NCBI GenBank assembly: GCA_021904315.1
Contig: CM038910.1
Coordinates: 7,874,001-7,938,000, forward strand
Origin: Sphagnum magellanicum
Taxonomy: Eukaryota > Streptophyta > Sphagnopsida > Sphagnales > Sphagnaceae
Reading direction: 5' to 3'
Length of the DNA: 64,000 nucleotides
Positions 24,301 to 35,720 of this stretch are shown here, in pieces (position 1 is the first letter of the stretch; every line of letters begins with the position of its first letter). The translations under genes were made by a program, and so were the position numbers. The notes under the pieces were generated by a model. It did no database searches. It was not told the DNA's origin and was given only the letters and a program-made list of their open reading frames with translations.

Positions 24301-24401
24301 TCTTGCAGGCTCAACGGTATAACAAAGTGGCAGTTGCAAAAGAGTTAGTGGAGTATCGGGAGAAGCTGATTACCCGACAACCAGTGATCAACCCACATTA
24401 G
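17261..24401 (+). CDS. INTS6: Integrator complex subunit 6 (DICE1/DDX26-like)
   Basis: INTS6 belongs to the nuclear Integrator complex, which cleaves nascent snRNA and other transcripts and recruits PP2A. Eighteen exons join in frame to about 949 residues: 17261-17368, 18097-18131, 18410-18452, 18814-18958, 19103-19179, 19318-19424, 19780-19905, 20275-20410, 20545-20748, 20874-20986, 21123-21186, 21346-21624, 21959-22323, 22500-22671, 22822-22875, 23160-23816, 24119-24190 and 24309-24401. The N-terminus MLVVFLLDTSASMNQRCANG is a von Willebrand A domain with an intact metal-binding DxSxS (residues 8-12). Further matches to animal INTS6 are TNIGGALQRIFAFL, YGQGRNP, VQPFRWDQRVFATVLR, GHWPIPEAYWPDP, ACWQVYVRNSKG, FVLPYNYPV, PLRHALKRWG, MFGNPYRQEK and SPLLRGRKRRRR. 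The C-terminal INTS6/SAGE1 domain (VVAFLLSVIKAL...AQRYNKVAVAKELVEYREKL) is complete. Exon 16 carries a Ser-rich low-complexity insert coded by (TCC)n. The donor of exon 12 (after 21,624) is the least certain. Confidence 0.95.
17397..17615. repeat. Imperfect duplication in INTS6 intron 1
   Basis: TTCATTCCTGACCTAGATT...AAGGTGAAGA...TTTCTGGAATTTGCTATG is followed about 125 bp later by a diverged copy (TTCCAGACCTAGATTACAAGG...TTTTTCTGGAATGTGCTATG). Confidence 0.7.
17662..17757. repeat. 25-bp tandem repeat, four copies, INTS6 intron 1
   Basis: The unit CATGATCTGAAACCAGAAAA plus AAGTT is repeated four times with a few substitutions. Confidence 0.85.
18294..18344. repeat. (GA)n microsatellite in INTS6 intron 2
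   Basis: An almost pure GA run of about 50 bases lies between exons 2 and 3 of INTS6. Confidence 0.9.
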
Positions 24402-25730
24402 TCATGTTTTTTAAGGATTGTCTTAATTTTGCAGTGGCAATTTTTTCTCTCAGTTGTACTTTTGTTGTACATATTTTTCTCATGCAGGATTGTAGGCGGT
24501 AGCCAAAATCAGGTCAATTTCGAGCCTTTTTTAATGCAGCAGCAGCAGTCTAGTATATCCATGTGCCTTAGTGTAGACTTTTACAGTATGTTAAGGTCAC
24601 CCTTCCAAAGGCATTGGGTGATAACTTAACATGCTGGATTCAAAGATTGCATTTTGAGAAGAAACTGGTGAATAATCTCTCGATTAAGCTCCTAATTGCA
24701 TTAGCCTCTTAAGTGCAATTAAGACTGCCAGTTGAAAATTCTTAAGAGAATAGGGTCACTGGATTAGTTCTAATCTGTTTTAGATTGTAGTCACAGTGGC
24801 AGTCAATATGCTGATGAGAGACCTAAGATTTGGTGTATTAAAGGCGGTGGCAGTCAATATGCTGATGCAGAGGGATCTAAGCTTTTGTTTGTTGTAGACA
24901 GTTGAGTTAGGTTTGAGAGAAAGAACTTAAATGAATGATGATGGCCAGTTTTGTGTACAGGTTGTTGGGGTTTTTCCATTGTGATCTCTGTGTTGAGACT
25001 CCAGGAATTACTGAAGGAGGTGTGACAGCCACCACCAAATAGTGAGTCTATCTTGTAGTGAGTCAGATGTGTACCGAATTGGCAAGGATAGAATTTTTTT
25101 TGGTGAAGACGGAAGAATTATTTGTAACTTGCAAATTGCACTCATTCACTTCAATTTTTCAAATGCCATTTGGGTGTTTTTGAGCTGGTTGGTTTGACTC
25201 ACAGTCTGCTCATCTATTGGACCTTTTTTCTGCAAAAGTACAGAGCTCAACAGCCACAGATGGTGCATGCCAACCATGAGCAATGGATGGATTGGTGGGT
25301 GGACAGAGGAAACACTTTCCCATTGGCTTCAAGTTCCCCAGGTTAGCCCAGTTTCTGCTTTTACAACCTTCCTACTAACAACCCACTAGCAATTATGTAC
25401 TTGGTAACTATCTCTATCTACAAACCTAGTAGAGAGATGCACCTACTGGTTATTCTACTACCTAACTACCACACCTATCCTTTACAGATAGGTTACCGAG
25501 ATGAAACCCTACAAGAACTTAGTTCGGGTTCATTCACAATTGAGTCATGAGAGCATGTACACCAGTACTCGGGATGGGGCCTTGCATGGAAAATCTTGGA
25601 TGAGGTGCAGCAGTCATATCCAGTGAATCCACTGCTACAACCCTGGAAGAATACATAGCTTGCAGGGCCTTGGAGGAGCCCTGGAGGAGTATAATAAATA
25701 TGCTCAAATTGTATTGATTGATTGCTCCCT

Positions 25731-25850
25731 GTTTCTGATTGGATAGATAGTTTGATTGATCCAGGTGAGTTGCCATAAGTCGTCTCCCACCAATTTGCAG
25801 TCCCAGTTTTAGTTTTATGGGTGGGGTTGGAAAAAAGTAAATAACTGAAA
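25731..25850. repeat. Dispersed repeat, copy 1
   Basis: It shares an ordered set of motifs with 40,171-40,290: TGATTGG(A/C)TAGATAGTTT, GATTG(A/G)TCCA(G/A)GTG, GTTGC, AGTCCCAGTTT and a terminal GGGGT...AAAGTAAAT. Both copies are in the same orientation, with indels between them. This could be a fragment of a short non-autonomous transposon, but no terminal repeats or target duplications are clear. Confidence 0.65.
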
Positions 25851-26859
25851 CTTGGATTTGAGAAATATTTTTGCAGGGTCCCATATCACCTCAGGAGATT
25901 CCTCCAACAGTCTGGTTGAAAGTTCCTTCTTTGTTTTGTTTTCTATGGTAGAGTCACAGCTATCTCCTCTCCTCAAATCCTTTTCTTCTCTTCTGTTTTC
26001 CTCACTTTCGGGGACCTAATGCTTCCCACTACCAGTGGACTGTTTGCTGAGCATCAACACTTATGTTTCCGAGAATAATTCTGCAAACAAAGGGTGGCAC
26101 AAGAACAGATGAAGGAAATAGGATGCAGAAGTGGTTCACCCCATGAACTGCTTTTGTCAACATCAAGACTTTCTAGGAACAATTCTGCAAATGAAATTGC
26201 AAACAAAATCCAATGTATAGAGGGGACAAAAATGTCAACAATTACTGAACACTAATCCTGGGGGGTGGGTGGAATGGAACACTTCATAAAGTGGAAATTG
26301 CCAAATGGAGCAAGCGAGACTGAGATTTGCATCATTTGCAGCAGCAGCAAGATTGGGCAAAGTCTTTGTATCTGAAACTAAGTTGAGTTTGCAGTATGTG
26401 TAAACTTGTGCAAGTTGTTTGGAGAATATACAAAGAAATTTCTGTTTTGTTTGCTTGCAGTGGTGAAACTTCTCCAAATCTGATTTTCATTTTGTCAATG
26501 TGAAATTTTTTTCCTCATGATATGGGATAACCAGTCTCATTCATAGATTGATAGAGAGAGAGAGAGATGGAGAGAGAGAGAGAGAGAGCAGGCTTGGCTA
26601 CATTGGAAGCTCTGTCGGGATTCAGATTCCTAGTGTTTCACAGAAGAACTTGAAGTGGTGGTGAGATAGGGAAGGGAATGTAAAGAAGGTCACAAGGTTT
26701 TTCCTGTGGGCTGCAGTTGGGGATCCAGTTTTTGTTGGGGGTTGGAAGCAAGGGGAGTTTTATATGTTACATAGAAAGCTTGAAACCGTTCTTTGTTCTC
26801 TCACAAAACATTTCTTGCAATCCTGCAAAACAGAAAAAATCTGTCAAGCACAAATTACA

Positions 26860-27075
26860 GGATTCAGATGAAGAAGAACACAGCAAGAGAGAGCTAGAGA
26901 AAGCTACTGTTGGTCATGAAGAAGATTCAGGATTTCAGGAATTTAGGAATTCTGGAAGAGCAAGAAGATTCTGGATTCAGGAATTCCAGATTGAGATGAA
27001 GAGCAAGAAGAATCATCAGGACTCGGGAATTTGGAAATTCAGGATTCAGATGAAGAGAAAGAGAGCTGGCTGGCT
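26860..27075. repeat. Degenerate purine-rich repeat (GATTCAGATGAAGA family)
   Basis: GGATTCAGATGAAGA, GAATTTAGGAATTC and related words recur at about 50-60 bp intervals. A 165-codon open frame crosses this block, but its composition simply mirrors the repeat and it shows no known domain, so I do not call it a gene. Confidence 0.55.
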
Positions 27076-27179
27076 AGCTAGCTATGAGAAATTGAAACCC
27101 AGGATTGATGCCAAAACTGAATCCTTCATTCAATTCCTGGCAGAGCTAGCTCTCTATCTTTCTCGTCACAAAGATCACA

Positions 27180-27472
27180 AGATGGAAATCTGTGTTGATC
27201 AAATCTGTTGTTGAGCAATCAATCTAGGATTCCAGAAACAGATCACGAAGATCTTCAGGAAGATGAGGAAGAGTCGCTAGATGGAAATCCATGTTGAATC
27301 TGTCATTGAGTTTTGAAGCAAGAAAGGGTTTAGGGTGTTTCGAGCTTTCACCAAATCGATGCTGATCGAGGTACCTTCCTTGCAGTAGAAGAAGAAGAAG
27401 AATAAGAAAGGGTTCTGGGTTTTTCGAGCTTTCACCAAAACCAATGCCGATCGAGGATTAGGGTCGAGGCTG
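27180..27472. repeat. Two small duplications abutting the oxidase stop codon
   Basis: AAGAAAGGGTT plus TCGAGCTTTCACCAAA occurs at 27,320 and again at 27,404 (period 84), the second copy running into the stop codon at 27,458. GATGGAAATC(T/C)(G/A)TGTTGA occurs at about 27,181 and 27,280. Together they show repeated slippage in the 3' UTR of the oxidase gene. Confidence 0.75.
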
Positions 27473-29695
27473 GATTGCAATGGGTCGCATCATCTCGTTG
27501 TCCTCGTGATCGAGAATATGACAATGCCACACATAGCCAGGTCCTGCAGTAGCATCGAAAGGAAAAAAATGGCCGCTGCCGCTGCCATCTCCATCTCGAC
27601 TCGTCCATTGCAGCAACAATCTTGTAACGTTTCCCGGCCAGGAGACGATGGTATCCTTCCACCCAACTTGGTTGGCTGCAGGTCCTCTAGGCTCCTCCGT
27701 GAAACAGCTCCGGGGATCCGGAAACGGCAGATGGAAGGAGCAAGACTTGCCTTCTTCCCCCACTTCCATCCCCATCCCCATCCCCATCGTCGTCTGCGAC
27801 AAGCTCTGGTTGAAGGATTGCTGGTTCAGGAAGCGGAATTGAACGAGGTGGATGTGCATCGGGTGCGCATCGGGCGTGAAGTTTATAAACTCCCACACTT
27901 CTGTCGCGCCCAGCACCGGCTTCTCCGTGACCGGATCGCTCCAAGAGTGGTTGGAGAGCAGCGAATGGGTGGGCGAGTCGTCTTTGTCGTCGAACTCCAC
28001 CATGAAATTGGTTCTCCAGTTCGCCTCTTGCAAGAAGCTCTCGATGGGAACGGTCTTCACCATTGCAGAAGAGTCTTCTTCATCTTCTTCTGTCTCTCCT
28101 CTCAGCTGTGCAGGGATGCGAGCTCTCTCGGGTTCAGGGTTTTGCCGTTGCTGAGGAGAGTCTTTGACGACGAAGAACTTCATCACATTCTTTGTCCGTG
28201 GTGGGCTGAAAGCAGGATCGCCGCTAGGGAAAGGAGCAGGACCGGAATTGAGCAGCAAGATCTCATGAGCGCCACTACCCAACAGTGCAAAATCGATCAG
28301 GAAGTCGATGCGTTCGGCGGGAGCAATGGTGAGCTCGGAGAGCACTTGCGGGCGGTCGAGGAGACCACCATCAGTACCGATCTGCACGAACGACAGTCGC
28401 TCGTCGCTCAGGGAGAGCTGGAAGAAACGCGCGTTGGCTGCATTCACCACACGCAAACGGTACATGCGAGGCTGCACGCGGACGTAAGGCCAAGCTTTCC
28501 CGTTCACGAGAATAGTATCTCCGAAGTACTCTGGACACCAGCTCGGGTGCATCTTCGGCGAGTCCCCGATGGTCGGGAAGTTGATGCTGCCGTCCGGGAA
28601 GAATTGCATGTCGTGCAGCAAAAGCACCAGTTCCTCCTCTTCCTTGGGAAACATCCAAGAAGAGCTTGTTCTCGAGCGTCTGTTCTTCTCCAACTCTGCT
28701 TTCGAGGAGGAAGAAGTATCCTCGTCCTCATCCTCCCTGATGATGTACGCGCCGAACAAGCCCGAGAGCACATTCAACCTCACGATTCCCAAGCTGTGAT
28801 CATGGTACCAGAGCATCGTCGCCGGCTGCGAGTTCGCGTAAGTGTAGTTCTGTGTGCGGTACGCGGGTCCATGAAGAGCGTCTCCTCCTCCTCCTCCTGT
28901 CGCAGTGAACCATGCATCTGGGTACCCATCTGAGGAGCTCTCGACTTCGCCGCCATGCAAGTGCGGGACGATCGGTACTCCTCCTCCGGAATCGTCGTTG
29001 TCTTCGCTGCTGGTCTGGGGATTCGCCCACATCAGAGTTTTGTCGACCCGGAGCATGTGCTGTCGGTCGTGGATGTGATTCTCGAAGCGGACGTAAGACT
29101 CTACTCCTCTTCGAGCTTCCAGAGTCGGTCCTGGGTAGCTCGCTGTATCGCGGCTTGTGCCGAATGCGTACAAAGGAGTGGGTGGTAGATCCCTGTGCAG
29201 CTTCTGCATCATCATCATCATAGTCGAGAACCAACCATCATCTTCTTCAGAAGATTAGCAACAACCCATCATCGTCTTCTTCTTCTTCGTCTTCTTCATC
29301 AGAAGATTCACAGCAACCCATCATCTTCTTCATCAGATCACAAAAACAACACATGGAAAGAGATGAAGCTCGAGCTGGGAAAGGGAGCGACAGCTGTAGA
29401 AGCAGCTACGTACCTGGGTGATTTTGTAAGCGCCGAGTGTGAGCTGCTTCCGGTTGTGGATGTGTATGGCTTTCAGTCTCGGGAGCATATCCACGAATGG
29501 TTCCAGAACTGGCGATGGCGCCAGGTTCTGGCACACGGACTGACGAAGCTTTGTAGTAGTAAACTTCTTCCCCCATGCGAATTCCCACGAGAATGCTGCG
29601 CTGATCAACAGAAGTCCCACGAGAAACCGCACCGCAGAACAGCAGCTACTGCCAGGACTTGATTGCAGTCGTTCACTACCGTGACAATCCTTCAT
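27458..29695 (-). CDS. LPR1: LPR1/CotA-type multicopper oxidase (ferroxidase-like)
   Basis: Plant LPR1/LPR2 enzymes are cell-wall ferroxidases in phosphate-dependent root growth, related to bacterial CotA and bilirubin oxidases. Two exons, 29695-29414 and 29203-27458, join in phase 0 to 675 residues. Residues about 15-43 (SSCCSAVRFLVGLLLISAAF...) look like a signal peptide. Three cupredoxin domains follow, with all four copper motifs: HLHGG (about 175), WYHDHSLG (about 227), HPMHIHLVQF (541) and WHCHILDHEDNEM (653-665), giving type 1 ligands Cys655, His660 and axial Met665. LPR-type signatures are FHRDLPPTP-like KLHRDLPPTPLYAFGTSR, GNPSIHP-like SPKMHPSWCPEYFGDTILVN, NARFFQLSL and SGDPAFSPP. 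Internal Ser/Glu-rich and Met-Gly inserts make it longer than Arabidopsis LPR1. A long plus-strand frame over the gene is its antisense shadow. Family is confident; substrate is inferred. Confidence 0.95.
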
Positions 29696-29956
29696 GATTC
29701 TCCCCCTCCCCGACGTCAGGGACTCTCCGAATTCTTCTTCCCTGGGCGGATCCGCAAGCTGCTGCAGCTGCAGCTGGGTCCTCCTCCTCCTATTGAAAGT
29801 TATATCACCTGCCCAACAAACCCACCATTGCCATGAATCCTCTCATCAACAATGCGGACAACAACAACAACAACAAGGATTTCATCTTGCATTGCACCAA
29901 GCGAGCAAGCACGTACACAGCAACAATTCAGATCAGACAAAAGAATGGCGAGAGAG

Positions 29957-29960
<4 letters not shown>

Positions 29961-29997
<37 letters not shown>
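29961..29997. repeat. (GA)n / (CT)n microsatellite upstream of the oxidase gene
   Basis: About 18 AG units. On the sense strand of the oxidase gene this is a (CT)n tract 265 bp upstream of the start codon, the same arrangement as for PYD1. Confidence 0.85.
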
Positions 29998-30001
<4 letters not shown>

Positions 30002-30309
30002 CAAGAGCTTCTTCCCACAAACGCTGAACTCTCTGAAACCATATGAGCCAGGGCAATCTTGTATGAATCTTTTTATTTCTGCATTGCATTCATTCACTAC
30101 CATTCATGACACATAATCTCATCCTCCACCAAACAATATCACCACCACCATTCAACTATTATCTCCCACAACAACAATGCAGTTCCTGCTGCCTGCCTGC
30201 AACAACAACACTCTGGAAGGTGGCTGGGTTTTGTTGAACGCTTAAGAATTCTGAGACCCAAAATCCAAACAACCTCTGCAACTAAAAAGTTTGCAAAATT
30301 TTCACAATA

Positions 30310-30910
30310 CTCCAGATTGCTTGAAAAACAATTTCATGAGATTGTTGAATCCGACAACCAACTGCACATGAAACTTTTCACAAGTCCAGATTGCTCGAAA
30401 GTCTTGACACATTATTACTGAATCGAACATCACCTGCAGACAAACAACTTCTTTCAGGAGTTCAGGATTGAATGATTATTTGATTGCTTACTCACTTCTT
30501 GAGATACACTGAAAGAATTCATCAGGTGCAAGAAGCCACAGATTGCTTCATTCTTTTTGACACACTTTCCAAATGCAACATCTGCCAGAAGCCATTTCAA
30601 CAAAGTCCAGATCAATGCTCAATTCTTTTAAGACATGCACCAGATCTGACATCTGCAAGAAGCATTTTTCACCAGTTGAGAATTGCTCAATTTTTCTGAC
30701 CCACCCAAAATCATCAAACATCATCTTCAAGAAGCATTTCACGAGGTTCAGATTGCTCAATTCTTTCAGCACACCAAATCCAACATCTGCAGAAAGTAAT
30801 TCTATTTCACAGAGAGTTCAGGTTGCTCAATTCTCGACACACAAGAGTTTCAACAGATGCAACAAGCAATTTCACAACCCCAGATTGCTCAATTCCTTCA
30901 GCAATCTGGT
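30310..30910. repeat. Degenerate minisatellite, unit about 69 bp
   Basis: Six or more units run from 30,538 to 30,910, with eroded units upstream to 30,310. The consensus order is CAGATTGCTCAATTCTTTCA, a GACACACC-like stretch, CAACATCTGCAAGAAGCATT and TTCACAGAG. Starts lie near 30,538, 30,607, 30,676, 30,746, 30,815 and 30,880, so the period is 65-70 and mostly 69. Because 69 is a multiple of three, one plus-strand frame (30,573-30,989) stays open across the array, with an LLNSF-like string every 23 residues. I treat it as repeat DNA rather than a gene. Confidence 0.8.
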
Positions 30911-31664
30911 GGCTTCACTAATCTTCTGTCATCAGATCATCAACCGAAAAAACCATCATAATCCAACATCATCATCAAATTCCATCTAGAAATTTCGGAC
31001 ATTCCTCCCATTCTATCACCATTATCATCATCATTAATAATGTGCACAAAGAAGAATGCAGCTGATGATGTTGAAACTTGAAACCTCCTCAAAAAACCCA
31101 CAACCCAAAAATAAAATAAAAAACCTTGGAACTCAGAACTTATGATTGAGGATGATCATCATCATACCTGGAAATTTTCCAAAAACTGGATTGAGCTGCT
31201 AATGCAAAGTGATGGAATTGAACCCAAAAAAGAAGATCTTTGAGGGACCAAGAAATGTGATGAGCTGAATGTGTCTGGAATGATTCAGAAACTTCTTTTT
31301 TTCTTTTATGTTTTTGCAACTGTTTAGTTATGAAGATCATCAACAACAACAACAACAACAAGTACTACTACTATTACTTCCCATAGCAACTAACTTCATG
31401 TGTTCTCTTTGCTCTTTCTTTCAGCAAAAGTTCTCTTCTTTCTATGAGCAAAGTAAGAACTTTGGTTTCTTCTTCTTCTTCTTCTTCTTGTTATAGAGAT
31501 TGTGTACTTTTGTCATGCATTCATTCTAAGAGAATTTTATTTTATTTTTGGGTGGGAATTTGCTTGTGTCGAAAGCAAATTGAATGTGAACAAGGTTCAA
31601 ATTAATTCATGTTTGTGGGGAGAGGGGGGATTCACCCTTGGAGAGTGTCTTTTTGATTTCATAA

Positions 31665-31855
31665 CACGCAAAACCCTATTCAATATGAAACTTGGTGAGT
31701 GACTTTAAAGTTTTGTAACATTCAAAACCCAATTCAATATGAAACTTGGTGAGTGACTTTAAAGTTTTGTGTAACATTCAAAACCCAATTCAATGTGAAA
31801 CTTGGGGGAGTGTCTTAAAAAGTTCATAACATTCAAAACCCAATTCAATATGAAA
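31665..31855. repeat. About 55-bp tandem repeat, four copies
   Basis: The unit ACATTCAAAACCCAATTCAA followed by TATGAAACTTGGTGAGTGAC and TTTAAAGTTTTGT is repeated with starts of AAAACCC at 31,670, 31,724, 31,780 and 31,835. Copies 2 and 3 are nearly identical. Confidence 0.9.
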
Positions 31856-33636
31856 TAGAGTTCAAGTTGTTTAGTGTTTGTGAGGTTTATCCTTTGGGAG
31901 TGTCTCATAAAATTCCAAACCCAATTCTTTTGAACAAACTTCAAGTTTGTTTTGTATTTGTGAGGTTACTCAACAAAGATGTGCATTACTCAACATGATG
32001 TGCAAGCAACATTTCATTTCACCCATTTCTAGGATACATCATATTTGTGCAAGGTTTTGTGACCCGCACAATTCAAATTTAACTTGTAGCAAAACAAACA
32101 TTTGTCTGAATTTTAATGGGCACAATTAGCAAATTGTTTTTTTTGCAAAGAACTCAATTATAACCGTATCATGCTATTGTGTAAGAGCATTCAATGCAAA
32201 CTTGAAAGTTTAAAATGTTACCACTCAACATCAAGTTGAAGGTATACCTCTCAAGAATACAAGACAATTAATGTAAATTAGGGTTAAGGTTTAGGGTCTT
32301 AGGGTTTTTTTTTTCTTAGTTGAAAAAAAAAATCCTCTTTCTTTCTTTTTTTTTCTTTTTTTTTTGAGAGAAATACATCTCCTCTTTTATGTGGATTGTT
32401 CTTTGCAAGTTACATGACATATATTTTACAAAATCTTCACATGTGGATTTCTATTATGCCAATTAGAGCTACAACATAACATTATTGTTACACCCATATG
32501 TACACTCCAATTCTATTGGATTGTATGCACTATGCACACACCGATCATGTGTTTGTGTGTGTTTCCCAACTACCCATGATCAAGCTTCTTAGAAAACCAT
32601 TTTTTAAATAGGCCCTCACAACAAATTTCCCTTACCACCGAAGGTGCACATTCACATGTTTTGAAGTACTTACACTAGGGCATATACAAGGAGTGTACGG
32701 TTGTAATGAAAATGGTGCAAGAATTAAAGGGTGTGCTTTTACCGGCAAAACAAAAACCTAAATTTATGGAAGTAATTTTCAATTAGCACCATTGATTTCC
32801 ATTGCGGAGTGAAATTTGGTAACCATTTTTTGTTCATAACCAAAAAAATAAAAATAAAAATTCAACATTTTTCATACTATTTGTACTAAGAAATTTGTTG
32901 TTGTAGTAAATTAAAGCCAATTTCTATCACTTATTTTGTTTGCACTAGAAGAATTATTTTCTTTCCAAGCTTGTCGACTTGATCATTTGAGTTCTTACAT
33001 AAAATTGTGAGGGTATATTGGGTTCATGAATTCAAAGGCCAAAAATTTGGGTATAAGGGTAGTGGTTTTTTTTTCCTCGAAAAAAATTGTTTTAAAAAAA
33101 AATTGAAAATGTTGGGAATTCTTTTTTTCAAGTGTAAAATTCGACTAATTTTGCTAAAATTTTGAAAATTTTCACCAAACTTTCAATAGCACACAATTGT
33201 AAATTTTATAAATTTAAAAAAAAAAAACCCTAATATAGGGCTTATGAATTGAATGTATTTATTAATATAATCATAAACATGTATTGTTTGAAATCAAATA
33301 AGGGTTTCGTTCAATAATGGGTAAATTACCATCCCAAATTTATTTATATAAAAAAATATTCCATTTCTATCAAGGTGATTGAATAACTTTTTTTTTAATA
33401 TTTAAAAACTCAGGGAAAAAATCGAAATTGCATTTGCATGGCTGAACCTTTTTTTTTTTCTGTGAATTAAATTAAAACCCAAAAAAATTAGAAATTAAAT
33501 TGTTTATTTTTTTTTAAAACACACAGAATTAACTACCTACCTACCCTTTGGAAAGTTGCCACATACTAGGTAGACGGGGGATGCAAAATGACCCGGGAGT
33601 TTAGGGGGCTAGAAGTAGGGCTACTCCAAGCTGGGT

Positions 33637-33862
33637 AAGTAGACTAGGCAGGGCTGTATGTAGGTCCCACCCACAAACCCGTTGGAGATCGTACCCACAA
33701 CACGTGCTGGCGTGTGTTCAACAGACGGAGCTTGCGGTACCCACTTGCCCGGCTGTCGGACGCCCGCGGCTGCCGCACGCCGATGACAGTGCACACACAC
33801 AAACGGCTTCGGCAGCCGGCCCTACAAATTGGCCGGTCCACCCGGCAAAGGACCGGGCAGAA
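33637..33862. other. GC-rich islet in AT-rich DNA
   Basis: About 220 bases of high GC content interrupt a strongly AT-rich neighbourhood. It contains inverted CGGCTGCCG/CGGCAGCCG (about 33,768 and 33,811), CCGG-rich words and TTGGCCGG. No coding frame or RNA gene is recognised. It may be a fragment of a transposable element or a transferred piece. Confidence 0.5.
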
Positions 33863-34773
33863 AAGGTAGGGGGGCTCATTTCACTTATTATTCTCCCATT
33901 TTGTTTTTTTATTGTTTTTTTAATTAATTTTATTTCGAAGGGGGGAAAGGGGGGGGGGTATAATTGGTATGCTTAGTTGATACTACAATTATTCATGTGG
34001 GTTGAAATTGTATCAAATCAATGAGAAGCAACATTAAAATAGGTAATTATTGGATTATTTTTCCCATTAAGATAATAACTAGAAGGTGATAAATCTTAAA
34101 GAAAAAAAAATCTCAAAATGAAGGTATTAAATTTTTTAAAACAATTAAAGATGGAGGGTAGATATGTTACATTAAATATAATTTCATTTACATTTACATT
34201 TAATTGAAAATAAAGATCATATCATATAGTAAATTAGGTCAAATCGTATTTAGGATTCGTAATAGTTTTTTGCAGGGCGGGGGGGGGCCAAATTTTCCCA
34301 GATTTCGACCTGAAAAATATGATTTTGATGTCTACAAAAGGATCTTCTATGAAAAGAATAGCTCAAATTCGCCAGATTTAAGAAAATAAAATCTAAATTA
34401 TCATAATTTTTATGATAAGTTCCAATGAGCTAGCCAAGGACATAGAAGGATTTTGTTTTGTTTTCTACTTTCATATCTTGTATTTAGCCAAATCTGGCTA
34501 AATTATCTTGTAGATGATCACCACTTCTCAGCTACATCACAAAATTGAAAAAATAAAATAAAAATCCCCCCATCCATAATTGAACTTGTTCTTATATATT
34601 AATTAATTATTAACATTTAGAATTAGCACATTCATAATGTACAATTTATTTCATTACTGGGTCCTTTTCTCAACACTTGGAGAACATGATGGGTTATGCG
34701 GTAGGTAACATAGTGCACTAGACCAGTTATTAGACATACATATCAGTTAATTGTACATGAGAGCACCGAGCTT

Positions 34774-34970
34774 ACGGGTTATGGGACATAGAAGGACTTG
34801 AGTTATGTCATATGAGGACGAGTAACATGCAAAAAAGAATTAGGGTTATGGGACATAGAAGAACGTGAGTTATGAGGATCAATATCATGAAAAAAAGGAA
34901 CTAGGGTTATGGGACATCGAAGAAAGTGAGTTATGAGCACTAGGAACATGCAAAAAAGGATTAGGGAGGT
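34774..34970. repeat. About 61-67 bp tandem repeat, three copies
   Basis: GGGTTATGGGACATAGAAG, then GTGAGTTATGAG, then AACATGCAAAAAAG is repeated with starts near 34,776, 34,843 and 34,904. Confidence 0.85.
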
Positions 34971-35720
34971 AAGGAAATTTTTCACAAGGTAGTAGGATAT
35001 GATATAACTAAGGAGCTCTCATTCAATGGCATGCTAACTAGATAGACGCTCCCTGCAATCTCAAATATATTAATTCATTTGGTCTATGAGTCTGTCTATG
35101 ACAGAGCTTGAGAAGAGGGTTTTGTGTTCCCACAAGCTCAGCACTGTAGGCAGAACGATTATGGTTTCACTGAAGGTTTCAAAAGTTTTTTCATATTATT
35201 AATTGGACTCCATGCTGCGGCACATTATCAATGACAATTAACTTTTTTTTCCTTTTTTTAAAAATGTTTTCATATGGTTTTTAATAGTTCATCATTATTT
35301 ATGTTGATATAAAATTTAATTTGAATTAATGTAAATATCATGGACATGAAGAAAAACCACATTTGAATGTATTTTTTTCACATCTATGTTGATGGGTAGG
35401 GAAAAGGAATGATAGGCTTGCTAGTTAGGCTTAGAAATGAAATAATTATGAATTGTCGATGAAATTGTTTTTAGAATTGTATAGGGTTTCAACACAATTT
35501 CAATGTCTAATGTAATCTATGGATTACCTATTGAGTCAAATTCATAGGGAATTGGCCAAATCATCCAAAATTAACTAACAATGGACATAAAATGGACATA
35601 CTACAGATTTTCACAAAAGAAGAAAATGTGAATTTGCTATCATGTTTGGATACCGACTAGGGTTTAACAATTTCACAAAACCTTACGAGTAAAGTTGTTA
35701 AATGATAATCACACGAATAC

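Larger units (their letters stand above)
24402..27457. other. Spacer between convergent INTS6 and the multicopper oxidase gene
   Basis: No convincing gene is seen. It should contain both 3' UTRs. It holds a small tandem duplication (GTGGCAGTCAATATGCTGATG at about 24,798 and 24,846), a copy of a dispersed repeat (25,731-25,850), a GA run (26,552-26,588), a purine-rich repeat block (about 26,860-27,075) and further duplications next to the oxidase stop codon. Two exon-like stretches are possible: 25,242-25,339 on plus (reading QQPQMVHANHEQWMDWW) and 25,534-25,636 on minus (ending SMQGPIPSTGVHALMTQL). I cannot tie either to a family. Confidence 0.5.
29696..31500. other. Upstream region of the oxidase gene, with repeats
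   Basis: No gene is seen. The first 300 bp should hold the oxidase promoter and leader, including a GA/CT microsatellite. The rest is a 69-bp minisatellite (30,310-30,910) and low-complexity ATC and CAACAACAA runs (about 30,950-31,050 and 31,330-31,360). Confidence 0.55.

Noticed and set aside
26717-27214. 165-codon plus-strand frame
   Set aside because: It covers a degenerate purine-rich repeat; its composition follows the repeat and the first part shows no conserved domain.
27506-28933. 475-codon plus-strand open frame
   Set aside because: It lies entirely antisense to the second exon of the multicopper oxidase, whose minus-strand frame carries all the copper-binding motifs. GC-rich codon use leaves the opposite strand open by chance.
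30573-30989. 138-codon plus-strand frame
   Set aside because: It stays open only because the underlying minisatellite period (69 bp) is a multiple of three.
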